Source: Lysobacter changpingensis
GTDB taxonomy: Bacteria; Pseudomonadota; Gammaproteobacteria; Xanthomonadales; Xanthomonadaceae
Reading direction: 5' to 3'
Assembly (NCBI RefSeq): GCF_017308985.1
Contig: NZ_JADWPE010000005.1
Coordinates: 1 to 62,884 of the forward strand
Length of the DNA stretch: 62,884 nt
Shown here in pieces: positions 36,937 to 45,424 of this stretch. Position 1 is the stretch's first letter. Every line of letters begins with the position of its first letter. The notes below the pieces were generated by a model. That model did not search any database. It was given only the letters and a program-made list of their open reading frames with translations, and was not told the DNA's origin. Both the position numbers and the translations under genes were made by a program.

Positions 36937-38019
36937 ATGCCGAGCCAGCACCGCGACGATCCCCGATTGAGCACCGCCACGATCAAGAGCGGCATCGTCG
37001 CCGGCCTGGTCGCGATGGCGCGCGAGCATGGCGTGGCATGCGACGGCTGGTTCTCGGGGTTGCGGCTCGGACCGGCCGCGTTCGACGGCGAAACGCCGGT
37101 CTATCTCTCCTACCGGCAGGCGTGCCAGATCATCCGCCGCGCCACCCGCAGCCTGCCGGTCGCGGGGCCGGGACTCGTGCTTGGGCAGCGTCAGGGCATC
37201 GGCCATTTCGGCCTGCTCGGGCTCGCGATGCTGACCGCGCCGAAGTTCGCGCAGGCCCTGCAGCTGGGCATCCGCTACGCGCCGATCACCGGCGCGATGA
37301 TGCAGCTGGAACTGGACGAATACGACGACGGCGCGATGGGCGTCGTCGCGCGCATGCCGTCGGAGGAACCGGAGCTGGAACCGTTCCTGTGCGAGGAACT
37401 GTTCGCCAGTTCGCTGATGCTGTGCCGCGGCCTGCTCGGCGCGGAATTCCGCCCGCGCGTGCTCGAACTGACCTATCCGCCGCCGCCCTACGCGGCCGAC
37501 TACGTGCACGTGTTCGCGTGCGAGGTGCGCTTCGAATCGCCGCGCAACCGCGTGGTCATCGACCCGCGCTGGCTGCAGGCGGCGATGCCGGCGAACAACA
37601 CCGCGAGCGCGCAGCAGATCATCGCGCTGTGCGAGGAACAGATGCCCGCCGGGCAGCCGCGCAGCGAGATCGTTGCGGTCGTGGAGCGCCTGCTGCGCCA
37701 GCGCATCGCCGACAACCCGCGTGAGGTCGAGATCGCCGCCGAGCTGCATCTCACCGAACGCACGCTGCGCCGCCAGCTGCATGCCGCGCACACCAGCTTC
37801 AGCGAACTGCACGATCGCGTGCGCAGCGAATCGGCGCGCGCGCTGCTCGCCGATGCGCGACTGAGCATCGCGCACGTCGGCGCGGCGGTGGGGTTCAAGG
37901 ACGCGCGCGAGTTCCGCCGCGCGTTCAAGCGATGGACGGGCGTGGCGCCGCGCGAGATGCGCGTGAGCGAAAAGCAGGACGCGGGCGCCGTCGAACACAC
38001 CGCAGCTGGCGGTGGCTGA
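36937..38019 (+). CDS. AraC family transcriptional regulator
   Basis: 360-aa regulator. The N-terminal ligand-binding domain (about 30-220) is of the arabinose-binding AraC type seen in OruR/OpdE-like regulators (TAPKFAQALQLGIRYAPITGA, about 107-127 by position). The C-terminal part has two HTH motifs (EIAAELHLTERTLRRQL at about 265-281, and IAHVGAAVGFKDAREFRRAF at about 309-328), followed by the family ending WTGVAPREMR. It is divergent from the beta-helix/diheme/receptor operon and shares 186 bp of intergenic DNA with it. It probably activates that operon in response to its substrate (inference). Confidence 0.93.
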   Translation: MPSQHRDDPRLSTATIKSGIVAGLVAMAREHGVACDGWFSGLRLGPAAFDGETPVYLSYRQACQIIRRATRSLPVAGPGLVLGQRQGIGHFGLLGLAMLTAPKFAQALQLGIRYAPITGAMMQLELDEYDDGAMGVVARMPSEEPELEPFLCEELFASSLMLCRGLLGAEFRPRVLELTYPPPPYAADYVHVFACEVRFESPRNRVVIDPRWLQAAMPANNTASAQQIIALCEEQMPAGQPRSEIVAVVERLLRQRIADNPREVEIAAELHLTERTLRRQLHAAHTSFSELHDRVRSESARALLADARLSIAHVGAAVGFKDAREFRRAFKRWTGVAPREMRVSEKQDAGAVEHTAAGGG

Positions 38020-38057
38020 TCGAGCACCTGTCGCGCCTGCGCGATTGGGCTCGCGCC

Positions 38058-38318
38058 ATGAAGCGGCAGACGCTCGTCGTTGGGGTTCGCCGCACGCATC
38101 CACGCACGCCATGGTTTCCACGCCTGCTCGCGCTCGCCGTCGCGGCGTATGCGCTGAGTCCGATCGACCTGATCCCCGACTTCATCCCGGTGCGGAATTA
38201 CGAGGGCGACGTCATCCTCGTGCCGCTCGGATCGTGGCTGGTGTTGCGGGCTCCGGCCATCTCGGCCATCGCGCTGGCGTTGCTCGCCGTGTGGGCGCGG
38301 CGAGCGTTTCGCCATTGA
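38058..38318 (+). CDS. YkvA/DUF1232 family small membrane protein
   Basis: 86 aa from ATG 38058. The hallmark HPRTPWFPRLLALAVAAYALSPIDLIPDFIP (about residues 14-44) is the DUF1232 core: a membrane helix followed by SPIDLIPDFIP. A second hydrophobic helix (SAIALALLAVWARRAF) closes it. Family similarity extends upstream of the ATG (LSRLRDWARAM), so a non-ATG start near 38015 close to the araC stop is possible. The function of the family is unknown. Confidence 0.85.
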   Translation: MKRQTLVVGVRRTHPRTPWFPRLLALAVAAYALSPIDLIPDFIPVRNYEGDVILVPLGSWLVLRAPAISAIALALLAVWARRAFRH

Positions 38319-38335
38319 TGCCCTTATTGCCGTTG

Positions 38336-38412
38336 CAGCCCGGGTAAGCGGAGCGCGCCCGGGATGACGGCGAGAGAGAACCCGGGTGCGCTTCGCTTAC
38401 CCGGGCTACAAA
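38336..38412. repeat. REP-like inverted pair (CCCGGGTAAGCG...)
   Basis: Two arms in opposite orientation, CAGCCCGGGTAAGCGGAGCG (38336) and CGCTTCGCTTACCCGGGCTA (38390 on), around a spacer with CCCGGGATGACGG. Same family as 31682 and 50936-51272. It lies between convergent genes (YkvA-like plus, ridA minus). Confidence 0.8.
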
Positions 38413-38433
38413 CGCGATGCGTTGCGCGGACGA

Positions 38434-38817
38434 TCAGTCCAGCACCATCACCGCATCCACCTCGAAGCGCGCGCCGCGCGGCAGGCCGGCGACTTCGACG
38501 GTGGAGCGCGCCGGATACGGCGCCTTGAAGAACTCGCTCATCACCGCGTTCACCGCGGCGAAGTTGTCCAGATCGGTGAGGTACAGCCCCAGGCGCACGA
38601 TGTCGCCGAGCGATCCGCCGGCGGCTTCGCACACCGCCTTGAGGTTCTCGAACGAACGGCGCGCCTGCGCGGTGATGTCGCCTTCCACGAGCAGGCCGGT
38701 GCTGGGATCGAGCGGGATCTGGCCGGACAGGTAGACGGTGTCGCCGGCGCGCACGGCCTGCGAATACGGGCCGATCGCGGCCGGTGCCTTGTCGGTCTGG
38801 ATGATCTGTCGGGACAT
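38434..38817 (-). CDS. ridA: RidA family reactive intermediate/imine deaminase
   Basis: 127-aa trimeric enzyme that hydrolyses reactive enamines/imines (2-aminoacrylate) made by PLP enzymes. Clear signature: [28 protein letters not shown], by position residues 11-38. The catalytic-site region is [21 protein letters not shown] (Arg in PARSTV). Length is normal. ATG 38817. It lies just downstream of spoT on the same strand, a gammaproteobacterial arrangement also seen with yjgF-like genes near spoT. Confidence 0.95.
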   Translation of the reverse strand: MSRQIIQTDKAPAAIGPYSQAVRAGDTVYLSGQIPLDPSTGLLVEGDITAQARRSFENLKAVCEAAGGSLGDIVRLGLYLTDLDNFAAVNAVMSEFFKAPYPARSTVEVAGLPRGARFEVDAVMVLD

Positions 38818-38909
38818 GGGCCTGTTCTTTCGGGATGGGAGATCCGGGATTAGAACAGAACTCGCACGGCGGCGGCGTTCCTGCGAATCTCAGTCCCGAA
38901 ACCCGGCCC

Positions 38910-41102
38910 TCAGATCCGCTGCACGCCCAGCACCACGTTGAGCCGCCGCACGCGCCGCATCACGTCGGCGAGATGGCGGCGGTCGCTCACCTCGATCGCG
39001 AAGCGCATCACCGCGATGTTCGCGTCGCGCTCCAGGTACTCGACGCGATCGATGTTCGATTCGGCCTCGGCGATCGCGGCGGCGACCTGCGCGAGCGAGC
39101 CCGGACGATTGTCCACTTCGATGCGCAGCGCCGCGGCGAAGTCGCCGGCCACCTGGCGGTCCCAGCCGATCGGCACCCAGCGGTCGGGCGACTTGCGGTA
39201 ATCGGCGACGTTCGGGCAATCCAGGCGATGCACCACGATGCCCTTGCCGGCGGTGTGGTAGCCCATGATCTCGTCGCCCGGAATCGGCAGGCAGCAGTTG
39301 GCGAAACTGATGACCCCGCGCTCGGCGCCGGTGATCAGGATCTTGTCCTGCGACATCGGCAGCATGCCGCTGCCCGGTTCGCGCAACGGCTTGCCGGGCG
39401 CCTCGCGCGCGAGCGCCATCGCGACCTGCTGCGGCATGCGGTTGCCCAGGGCGATGTCGGCCAGCAGCGCTTCCAGGCGCGGATAGCGGAATTCGTTGAG
39501 ATATGCATCCATGCGTACGGCAGGCACGCGGTCGAGCGAGATGCCGAGCGCTTCCAGCGCGCGATCGAGCATGCGATGGCCCAGCTGCACCGCATCTTCG
39601 TGTTCGAGCTGCTTGAGCTGCTGGCGGATCGACGTGCGCGCCTTGCCGGAGACCACGAATTCCAGCCATTGCGGCTTCGGCGTGGAGGATTTGGCGGTGA
39701 TGATCTCCACGCGCTGGCCGCTCGCGAGCTTGGTGCGCAGCGGCACCAGGCGGCCGTCCACGCGCGCGGCGACCGCGCGGTTGCCCACGTCGGTGTGCAC
39801 GGCGTAGGCGAAATCCAGCGCGGTGGAATTGCGCGGCAGCGCCATGATGTCGCCCTTGGGCGTGAACAGGTAGACCTCGTCGGGGAAGAGGTCGACCTTC
39901 ACGTTCTCCAGGAATTCCAGCGACGAACCGGTGGCGCGCTGCGATTCGACGAGGTTGGCGATCCAGCTGTGCGCGCGACTCTGCGCGCTGTTCGGACCGT
40001 CGCCGCCGTGCTTGTACGACCAGTGCGCGGCGATGCCGCGTTCGGCGATGAGGTCCATTTCCTCGGTGCGGATCTGCACTTCGATTGGCGAGCCGTACGG
40101 GCCGAAGAGCACCGTGTGCAGCGACTGGTAACCGTTGGCCTTGGGAATGGCGATGAAGTCGCGGAAGCGCGAATCCAGCGGTTTGTACGCGGCATGCACG
40201 ACGCCGAGCGCGTGGTAACAGTCCGGCACCGTGCGCACGACGATGCGGAAACCGAACACGTCCATCACCTGCGCGAAGGTTTTGTGCTCGGCGCGCATCT
40301 TGGTGTAGATGCTCCACGGCGATTTCACCCGGCTGACGAGCCGGTGCGCGAGTTTTTCCTTCGCCAGACGCTGCGCGAGCTGCGCCTCGATCTGCACCAG
40401 CGATTCGCGCCGCACGACCGGCTGCGTGCGAAGGCGCTTTTCGATCACCGCATGGCGCCACGGATGCAGCGCGCGGAAGCCGAGGTCCTGCAGTTCGGCC
40501 TTGATCAGGTTCATGCCGAGTCGCTGCGCGATGGGCGCGTAGATCTCCAGCGTCTCGCGCGCGATGCGATGGCGCGCTTCCATGCTCTGCGCGCCGAGCG
40601 TGCGCATGTTGTGCAGGCGGTCGGCGAGCTTGATCAGGATCACGCGCAGGTCGCGCGACATCGCCAGCAGCATCTTGCGGAAGCTCTCCGCCGCGGCTTC
40701 CTGGCGATCGCGGAACTGGATCTTGTCCAGCTTGGTGACGCCATCGACCAGTTCGGCCACGGTTTCGCCGAACTCGCTCACCAGGCCGTCGTAGGTGAGC
40801 GGCGTGTCCTCGATGGTGTCGTGCAGGATCGCCGCGATCAGCGTCTCGACGTCCAGGCCCTGGTCGGCCAGCACCTTCGCGACGGCGACCGGGTGGGTGA
40901 TGTACGGCTCGCCCGACTTGCGCGTCTGCCCGACGTGCGCGGCCGCGCCTACCGCCCACGCCCGGCGCAGCTGGGCGCGCTGGTCGTCGGGGAGGTAGTC
41001 GGCCGCCTGCTCCAGTTCACGCACGTAGTCGGGGGCGTCGGCCGCGTCGTGAACGGGCGGCACCGCAAGCGGGGCGGTCGGCGCGGGGTTTGCGGGGGTC
41101 AT
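38910..41102 (-). CDS. spoT: Bifunctional (p)ppGpp synthetase/hydrolase SpoT
   Basis: 730-aa regulator of the stringent response. The N-terminal HD hydrolase domain is intact (AILHDTIEDT at 91-100, with His94-Asp95 and Glu98-Asp99; LADRLHNMRTL at about 160-170), which sets it apart from RelA. The synthetase domain follows (about 240-370, VFGFRIVVRT, FRDFIAIPKANGYQSLHT, with the catalytic Glu in VQIRTEEM), then TGS (about 400-460), a helical part and a C-terminal ACT domain (about 655-730). ATG 41102. RidA lies downstream and rpoZ upstream, the latter separated by a terminator. Confidence 0.96.
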   Translation of the reverse strand: MTPANPAPTAPLAVPPVHDAADAPDYVRELEQAADYLPDDQRAQLRRAWAVGAAAHVGQTRKSGEPYITHPVAVAKVLADQGLDVETLIAAILHDTIEDTPLTYDGLVSEFGETVAELVDGVTKLDKIQFRDRQEAAAESFRKMLLAMSRDLRVILIKLADRLHNMRTLGAQSMEARHRIARETLEIYAPIAQRLGMNLIKAELQDLGFRALHPWRHAVIEKRLRTQPVVRRESLVQIEAQLAQRLAKEKLAHRLVSRVKSPWSIYTKMRAEHKTFAQVMDVFGFRIVVRTVPDCYHALGVVHAAYKPLDSRFRDFIAIPKANGYQSLHTVLFGPYGSPIEVQIRTEEMDLIAERGIAAHWSYKHGGDGPNSAQSRAHSWIANLVESQRATGSSLEFLENVKVDLFPDEVYLFTPKGDIMALPRNSTALDFAYAVHTDVGNRAVAARVDGRLVPLRTKLASGQRVEIITAKSSTPKPQWLEFVVSGKARTSIRQQLKQLEHEDAVQLGHRMLDRALEALGISLDRVPAVRMDAYLNEFRYPRLEALLADIALGNRMPQQVAMALAREAPGKPLREPGSGMLPMSQDKILITGAERGVISFANCCLPIPGDEIMGYHTAGKGIVVHRLDCPNVADYRKSPDRWVPIGWDRQVAGDFAAALRIEVDNRPGSLAQVAAAIAEAESNIDRVEYLERDANIAVMRFAIEVSDRRHLADVMRRVRRLNVVLGVQRI

Positions 41103-41294
41103 GGGAGGAATCTAAGCGCGGTCCCGCGGGCACGCAATGCGAACGGAATCATGCAATGGATAGGCCGCGTCGATGACTGTACGAAGATTCAAGGCGGGCG
41201 ACACGCGATTCCCCGGTGCCGGCCTGCGCTGGCCGCGTGGAAACGGACCTCATAACGCCCGAAACTCGTGACGGCCGTGGTGAACGGACACAAA

Positions 41295-41324
41295 CGAAAA
41301 CGGCCCCGCCAGAGCGGGGCCGTT
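41295..41324 (-). terminator. Intrinsic terminator between rpoZ and spoT
   Basis: AACGGCCCCGC and GCGGGGCCGTT pair perfectly around CAGA (41299-41324). On the minus strand the stem runs into TTTTCGTTTG. It lies 42 bp after the rpoZ stop and 190 bp before spoT, so spoT may need its own promoter or read-through, unlike a simple rpoZ-spoT operon. Confidence 0.85.
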
Positions 41325-41365
41325 CATGCGGCGGGCCGGAGCACCGGCCGCGGCGGGCATCGGAC

Positions 41366-41665
41366 TCAGTCGTCGCCCTTGGACAGGTCGTCGTCGGCGA
41401 CCACTTCGGCGGCGGCCCACTCCAGCGCCTCGCGCTCCTTGCGCTCGCGCTCGGCCTTCTCGACGGCATCGATGTAGTCGGTGTCGATGCGGCGCGCGGC
41501 GATCTCACGCAGCGCCAGCACGGTCGGCTTGTCGTTGGCTTCGCTGTTGTCCAGCTGCGGATCCACGCCATTGGCGAGCTGGCGCGCGCGCTTGGCGGCC
41601 ATCATGACGAGTTCGAAGCGGTTGTTGACCACTTCCAGGCAATCTTCAACGGTGATGCGGGCCAT
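41366..41665 (-). CDS. rpoZ: DNA-directed RNA polymerase subunit omega
   Basis: 99 aa, the usual length. [30 protein letters not shown] is the family N-terminus (residues 1-30), followed by [17 protein letters not shown]. It promotes assembly and folding of beta-prime and forms part of the ppGpp site, which fits spoT downstream. It has its own strong promoter (41715-41743) and a terminator after it. ATG 41665 follows AGGAG. Confidence 0.97.
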   Translation of the reverse strand: MARITVEDCLEVVNNRFELVMMAAKRARQLANGVDPQLDNSEANDKPTVLALREIAARRIDTDYIDAVEKAERERKEREALEWAAAEVVADDDLSKGDD

Positions 41666-41714
41666 GGGGCTCCTGGCGGCCGGCGGGCCGTCATGCGACT
41701 AGATGGGACCGCGA

Positions 41715-41743
41715 AGTTTAGCGGGGGAGTTGTCCACAGGCAA
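41715..41743 (-). promoter_or_regulatory. Sigma-70 promoter of rpoZ
   Basis: On the minus strand TTGCCT (41743-41738) and TAAACT (41720-41715) are exactly 17 bp apart, about 50 bp before the rpoZ ATG. It is one of the best-matched promoters in the window. A run of eleven C (41800-41810) lies upstream, between it and the gmk stop. Confidence 0.7.
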
Positions 41744-41830
41744 GCCGGTCTATATGAATCAGTGGCTTATGGACGGCCGGCGCGCCACTGCAGGGCGTTC
41801 CCCCCCCCCCGCGGACCCTCGCCTGGGGGC

Positions 41831-42457
41831 TCAGGCGCCGGGATCGTCCGCCAGCAGGGCCGTGATCAGCCGGGCGTGGCGGGCTACCTGCTGGTCCTTG
41901 CGGACGCGGCTGGCGATGAAGATCGAGCACATCTCGGTCACGGCGGTCTCGAAGTCCTCGTTGACGATCACGAAGTCGAACTCGCCGTAGTGCGACATCT
42001 CCTCGCGGGCGGCGGCCAGGCGCTGGGCGATGACCTCCTCGGTGTCCTGGCCGCGGTTGCGCATGCGCTGCTCCAGCGCCTGGCGCGACGGCGGCAGGAT
42101 GAACACGCTCACCGCATCGGGCACCTTCTCGCGCACCTGGCGCGCGCCCTGCCAGTCGATCTCCAGCAGCACGTCCTTGCCGGACGCCAGCTGCGGCTCC
42201 ACCGACTGGCGCGCCGAGCCCTTCCAGTCGCCGTGCACGAGCGCATGCTCGAAGAAGTCGCCGGCGGCGACCATCGCCTCGAACGCTTCCTTGCTGACGA
42301 AATGGTAGTGCTCGGCGTGCCGCTCGCCCGGCCGCGGCTTGCGCGAGGTGAACGAGATCGACAGGCAGATGTTCGGATCGCGCGCCAGCACGGCGTTGAC
42401 GATGCTGGATTTTCCGGCGCCCGAGGGGGCCGCGACGATGAAGAGGGTTCCGCGCAT
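41831..42457 (-). CDS. gmk: Guanylate kinase
   Basis: 208-aa enzyme phosphorylating GMP to GDP. The Walker A loop APSGAGKSS sits at residues 10-18, followed by SISFTSRKPRPGE (GMP binding), DFFEHALVHGDWKG, LEIDWQGARQVRE and a C-terminal FDFVIVNEDFE. I chose ATG 42457 (MRGTLFIVAAPSG): the open frame upstream runs through the heptamer repeat and encodes repeat-derived peptide. It is part of the yicC-gmk-rpoZ-spoT order. Confidence 0.97.
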   Translation of the reverse strand: MRGTLFIVAAPSGAGKSSIVNAVLARDPNICLSISFTSRKPRPGERHAEHYHFVSKEAFEAMVAAGDFFEHALVHGDWKGSARQSVEPQLASGKDVLLEIDWQGARQVREKVPDAVSVFILPPSRQALEQRMRNRGQDTEEVIAQRLAAAREEMSHYGEFDFVIVNEDFETAVTEMCSIFIASRVRKDQQVARHARLITALLADDPGA

Positions 42458-42470
42458 TGGGTCGGGATTC

Positions 42471-42591
42471 GTGATTGGTGATTCGTGATTCGTGATTCGA
42501 AAAAGCGGAGCGAGCGGTACCGGCCAAGAATTCGGAAATCGTGGCGCGCTTTCGGCTCTGCGCGAATCACGAATCACGAATCACCAATCAC
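42471..42591. repeat. Heptamer-repeat element with perfect 29-bp inverted arms
   Basis: Arm 1 (42471-42499) and arm 2 (42563-42591) are exact reverse complements over 29 bp, each made of four GTGATTCG/GTGATTGG-type heptamer units, around a 63-bp spacer (42500-42562). The element fills the yicC-gmk gap and starts 2 bp after the yicC stop codon. Transcribed from yicC it would form a long, nearly GC-neutral hairpin. Related copies: 1-77 and 53109-53214. Confidence 0.95.
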
Positions 42592-42593
42592 GG

Positions 42594-43454
42594 CTACTCG
42601 ATGTTCTGTATCTGCTCACGCACCTGGTCGATCAGCACCTTCAGCTCGACGGCCGCCGCCGAGCTGCGCGCGTCCACCGACTTGGAGCCGAGCGTGTTCG
42701 CTTCGCGGTTGAATTCCTGCAGCAGGAAGTCGAGGCGGCGACCGACGGCTTCCTTCAGCTTGAGCACGCGGCGCGCTTCGGCGACGTGGGCGTCGAGGCG
42801 GTCGAGTTCCTCGTCCACGTCGAGCTTCTGCAGCCACATCACCAGTTCCTGCTCCAGGCGGCCGTTGTCGAGCGGCTGGGCGAGGTCGGCCAGGCGCGTT
42901 TCCAGCTTGGTGCGCTGGCCAGCGCGGATCTGCGGCATCATCGCGCGCACCTTCGAGGCGAGCGAGGCGATGCCGTCGACGCGTTCGGAAATCACCGTGG
43001 CGAGCTTGCCGCCCTCGCGTTCGCGGGCGCGGACGAATTCGTCGAGCACCTCGTCCAGCAGCGACAACGCCTGCGCCTGGAGCTCCGCCGGATCGGCCGC
43101 CTGCGCCTGCAGGACGCCGGGGAACTGCAGCAGTTCGGTCAGCTCGGTGCGCAGGCGCGGGAAGCGCGCGTCGAGGTCCAGCGCGAGCTCGCTCAACTCG
43201 CGCAGGCGCGAGACGTTGAGCTGCAATGCGCCCTCGCCTTCCGGCGCACGCAGTCGCAGGGTCAGGTCGATCTTGCCGCGCGCCACGCGACCGGCGACGC
43301 GCTCCCGCAGCGCCGGTTCCAGCGCGCGCAGCTCGTCGGGCAGGCGCACGCCGAGTTCGAGGAAGCGGTGGTTGACCGAGCGCAGCTCGCAACCGAGCGT
43401 GCCCCAGGGCGTGGAGCGTTCGCCGCTGGCGAAGGCGGTCATGCTGCGGATCAT
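42594..43454 (-). CDS. yicC: YicC family endoribonuclease/stress-induced protein
   Basis: 286 aa. N-terminus MIRSMTAFASGERSTPWGTL, and the family blocks ELRSVNHRFLELGVRLPDEL, KIDLTLRLR and the C-terminal GRRLDFLLQEFNREANTLGSKS (about 245-266 by position) are all present. YicC proteins are RNases or RNase adaptors implicated in sRNA turnover and are commonly next to gmk and rph. ATG 43454. It is divergent from rph with a 90-bp gap. Confidence 0.94.
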   Translation of the reverse strand: MIRSMTAFASGERSTPWGTLGCELRSVNHRFLELGVRLPDELRALEPALRERVAGRVARGKIDLTLRLRAPEGEGALQLNVSRLRELSELALDLDARFPRLRTELTELLQFPGVLQAQAADPAELQAQALSLLDEVLDEFVRAREREGGKLATVISERVDGIASLASKVRAMMPQIRAGQRTKLETRLADLAQPLDNGRLEQELVMWLQKLDVDEELDRLDAHVAEARRVLKLKEAVGRRLDFLLQEFNREANTLGSKSVDARSSAAAVELKVLIDQVREQIQNIE

Positions 43455-43544
43455 TCGGCACATCCAACGTCGGCGGGCGGGCCGACCGGGAGCGAATGGT
43501 AAACTCGCGCGCCCCCGAACGGTATAAACCAAGGTATTCAGGCC

Positions 43545-44309
43545 ATGTCCGGCACGCCCGTCGCCCCTTCCGCCGGCCTCCCGGCCTCCGTCGCGCGCCC
43601 CAGCGGCCGCGCGCCCGCGCAGATGCGCGAGGTCCGCATCGAACGCGGCTACACCCGCCACGCCGAGGGTTCGGTGCTGGTGAGCTTCGGCGAAACCCGC
43701 GTGCTGTGCACCGCGAGCGTGGAGAACAAGGCGCCGCCGTTCCTGCGCGGCAAGGGTGAAGGCTGGGTCACGGCGGAGTACGGCATGCTCCCGCGCGCCA
43801 CGCATTCGCGCTCCGACCGCGAGGCCGCGCGCGGCAAGCAGGGCGGACGCACGCTGGAAATCCAGCGCCTGATCGGCCGTTCGCTGCGCGCCTGCATCGA
43901 TCGCAAGGTGCTGGGCGAACGTACCATCACCCTGGATTGCGACGTCCTGCAGGCCGACGGCGGCACGCGCACCGCTGCCATCACCGGCGCCTACGTCGCA
44001 CTGGTCGATGCGGTGCAGTGGCTGCTCAAGCGCCGCGAGATCGCGCGCGATCCGATCTTCGGCGCGGTCGCGGCGGTGTCCGTCGGCATCTATCGCGGCG
44101 TGCCGGTGCTGGATCTGGATTACGCCGAGGACAGCGCCTGCGACACCGACATGAACGTCGTGATGAACGATGGCGGCGGCTTCATCGAATTGCAGGGCAC
44201 CGCCGAAGGCCACGCGTTCCGTCGCGAAGAGCTCGATGCGCTGACCTCGCTGGCGGAAGTCGGCATCGCCGAACTGATCGCGAAGCAGCGCGAAGCGCTG
44301 GGACGCTGA
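43545..44309 (+). CDS. rph: Ribonuclease PH
   Basis: 254-aa phosphorolytic 3'-5' exoribonuclease for tRNA 3' ends. An extra N-terminal segment of about 25 residues ([20 protein letters not shown]) precedes the conserved [20 protein letters not shown]; a second in-frame ATG at 43623 would remove it. Motifs: [75 protein letters not shown] (metal/phosphate). TATAAA (43523-43528) upstream may be a -10 element. It starts the plus-strand run rph-VOC-rdgB. Confidence 0.96.
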   Translation: MSGTPVAPSAGLPASVARPSGRAPAQMREVRIERGYTRHAEGSVLVSFGETRVLCTASVENKAPPFLRGKGEGWVTAEYGMLPRATHSRSDREAARGKQGGRTLEIQRLIGRSLRACIDRKVLGERTITLDCDVLQADGGTRTAAITGAYVALVDAVQWLLKRREIARDPIFGAVAAVSVGIYRGVPVLDLDYAEDSACDTDMNVVMNDGGGFIELQGTAEGHAFRREELDALTSLAEVGIAELIAKQREALGR

Positions 44310-44317
44310 TTCCGGCC

Positions 44318-44707
44318 ATGCAGACACACATCGGCTGTTTCGCGCTGGTCGTGGCCGATTACGACGAGGCCATCGACTTCTACGTGCGCAAGCTCGGCTT
44401 CGAACTGCGGCAGGACACCGACCTGGGCGGCGGCAAGCGGTGGGTGCTCGTCGCCCCGCGCGGCGCGCAGACGGCGATCCTGCTCGCGCGGGCGGTGGAC
44501 GACGAACAGCGCGCGGCGATCGGCCGCCAGACCGGCGGGCGCGTGGGCTTTTTCCTGCATACCGACGATTTCGCGCGCGATCACGCCTCGATGCTCGCGC
44601 ACGGCGTGCGCTTCCTCGAAGAACCGCGTCACGAGCCATACGGCACCGTCGCGGTGTTCGAGGACCTGCACGGCAACCGATGGGACCTGCTGGAGCGCTC
44701 GGCATGA
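44318..44707 (+). CDS. VOC family protein (glyoxalase/bleomycin resistance fold)
   Basis: 129 aa with two beta-alpha-beta-beta-beta units: CFALVVADYDEAIDFYVRKL at the start, metal-ligand candidates near His4 and Glu in TAVFEDLHGNRWDLLE at the end. The family covers glyoxalase I, dioxygenases and antibiotic-binding proteins, and the function here is not clear. The gene sits between rph and rdgB; its stop overlaps the rdgB start by 4 bp, suggesting co-expression with nucleotide housekeeping. Confidence 0.88.
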   Translation: MQTHIGCFALVVADYDEAIDFYVRKLGFELRQDTDLGGGKRWVLVAPRGAQTAILLARAVDDEQRAAIGRQTGGRVGFFLHTDDFARDHASMLAHGVRFLEEPRHEPYGTVAVFEDLHGNRWDLLERSA

Positions 44708-45303
44708 GTGCGAACGAACGCTGGGTCATCGCCAGCAGCAACCAGGGCAAGCTGCGCGAGATCCGCGAACTGCTCGGCGGCACCGGCATCGAGATCGTCA
44801 CGCAGGGCGAGCTCGGCGTGGCCGACGCCGACGAGACCGGCCTGACCTTCGTCGAGAACGCATTGCTGAAGGCACGCAAGGCGGCGCGCGAAACCGGGCT
44901 GCCGGCGCTGGGCGACGATTCGGGCCTGTGCGTGGATGCGCTCGGCGGTGCGCCGGGGCTGTACTCGGCGCGCTACGCCGGCAAGCACGGCCATCCGGAA
45001 GCGAACATCGACAAGCTGCTGCACGCGCTGCGCGACGTGCCCGATGCGCAGCGCACCGCGCATTTCTATGCGGTGATCGTGCTGCTGCGTCACGCCGAGG
45101 ACCCGCAGCCGATCATCGCCGAAGGCCTCTGGCGCGGCCGTGTGCTGCACGAGCGCCGCGGTGCGGGCGGCTTCGGCTACGACCCGGTGTTCCTCGACGA
45201 GGAACAGGGCATGTCGGCGGCGGAGCTCGATGCGGAGCTGAAGAATCGCATCAGCCATCGCGGGCTGGCGCTGGCGGAGTTGAAGCGGCGGCTTTCGCCG
45301 TAA
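44704..45303 (+). CDS. rdgB: XTP/dITP (non-canonical purine NTP) pyrophosphatase
   Basis: 199-aa HAM1/RdgB house-cleaning enzyme removing inosine and xanthosine triphosphates. Motifs: WVIASSNQGKLREI (about 7-20), FVENALLKARKAA, GDDSGLCVDALGGAPGLYSAR (catalytic Asp), FGYDPVF and SHRGLALAEL. ATG 44704 overlaps the VOC stop (ATGA). Confidence 0.96.
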   Translation: MSANERWVIASSNQGKLREIRELLGGTGIEIVTQGELGVADADETGLTFVENALLKARKAARETGLPALGDDSGLCVDALGGAPGLYSARYAGKHGHPEANIDKLLHALRDVPDAQRTAHFYAVIVLLRHAEDPQPIIAEGLWRGRVLHERRGAGGFGYDPVFLDEEQGMSAAELDAELKNRISHRGLALAELKRRLSP

Positions 45304-45424
45304 GCCTCTCTTCCTGGACACGCCATCGGCCTGTATCCCGGCCCCCGCCGGGAGACGTTCCCCTCCGGGATGAGGGTTCCTGGACATGACGAATCCCTAA
45401 GCACGCCGGGATCAGAATCACCCC

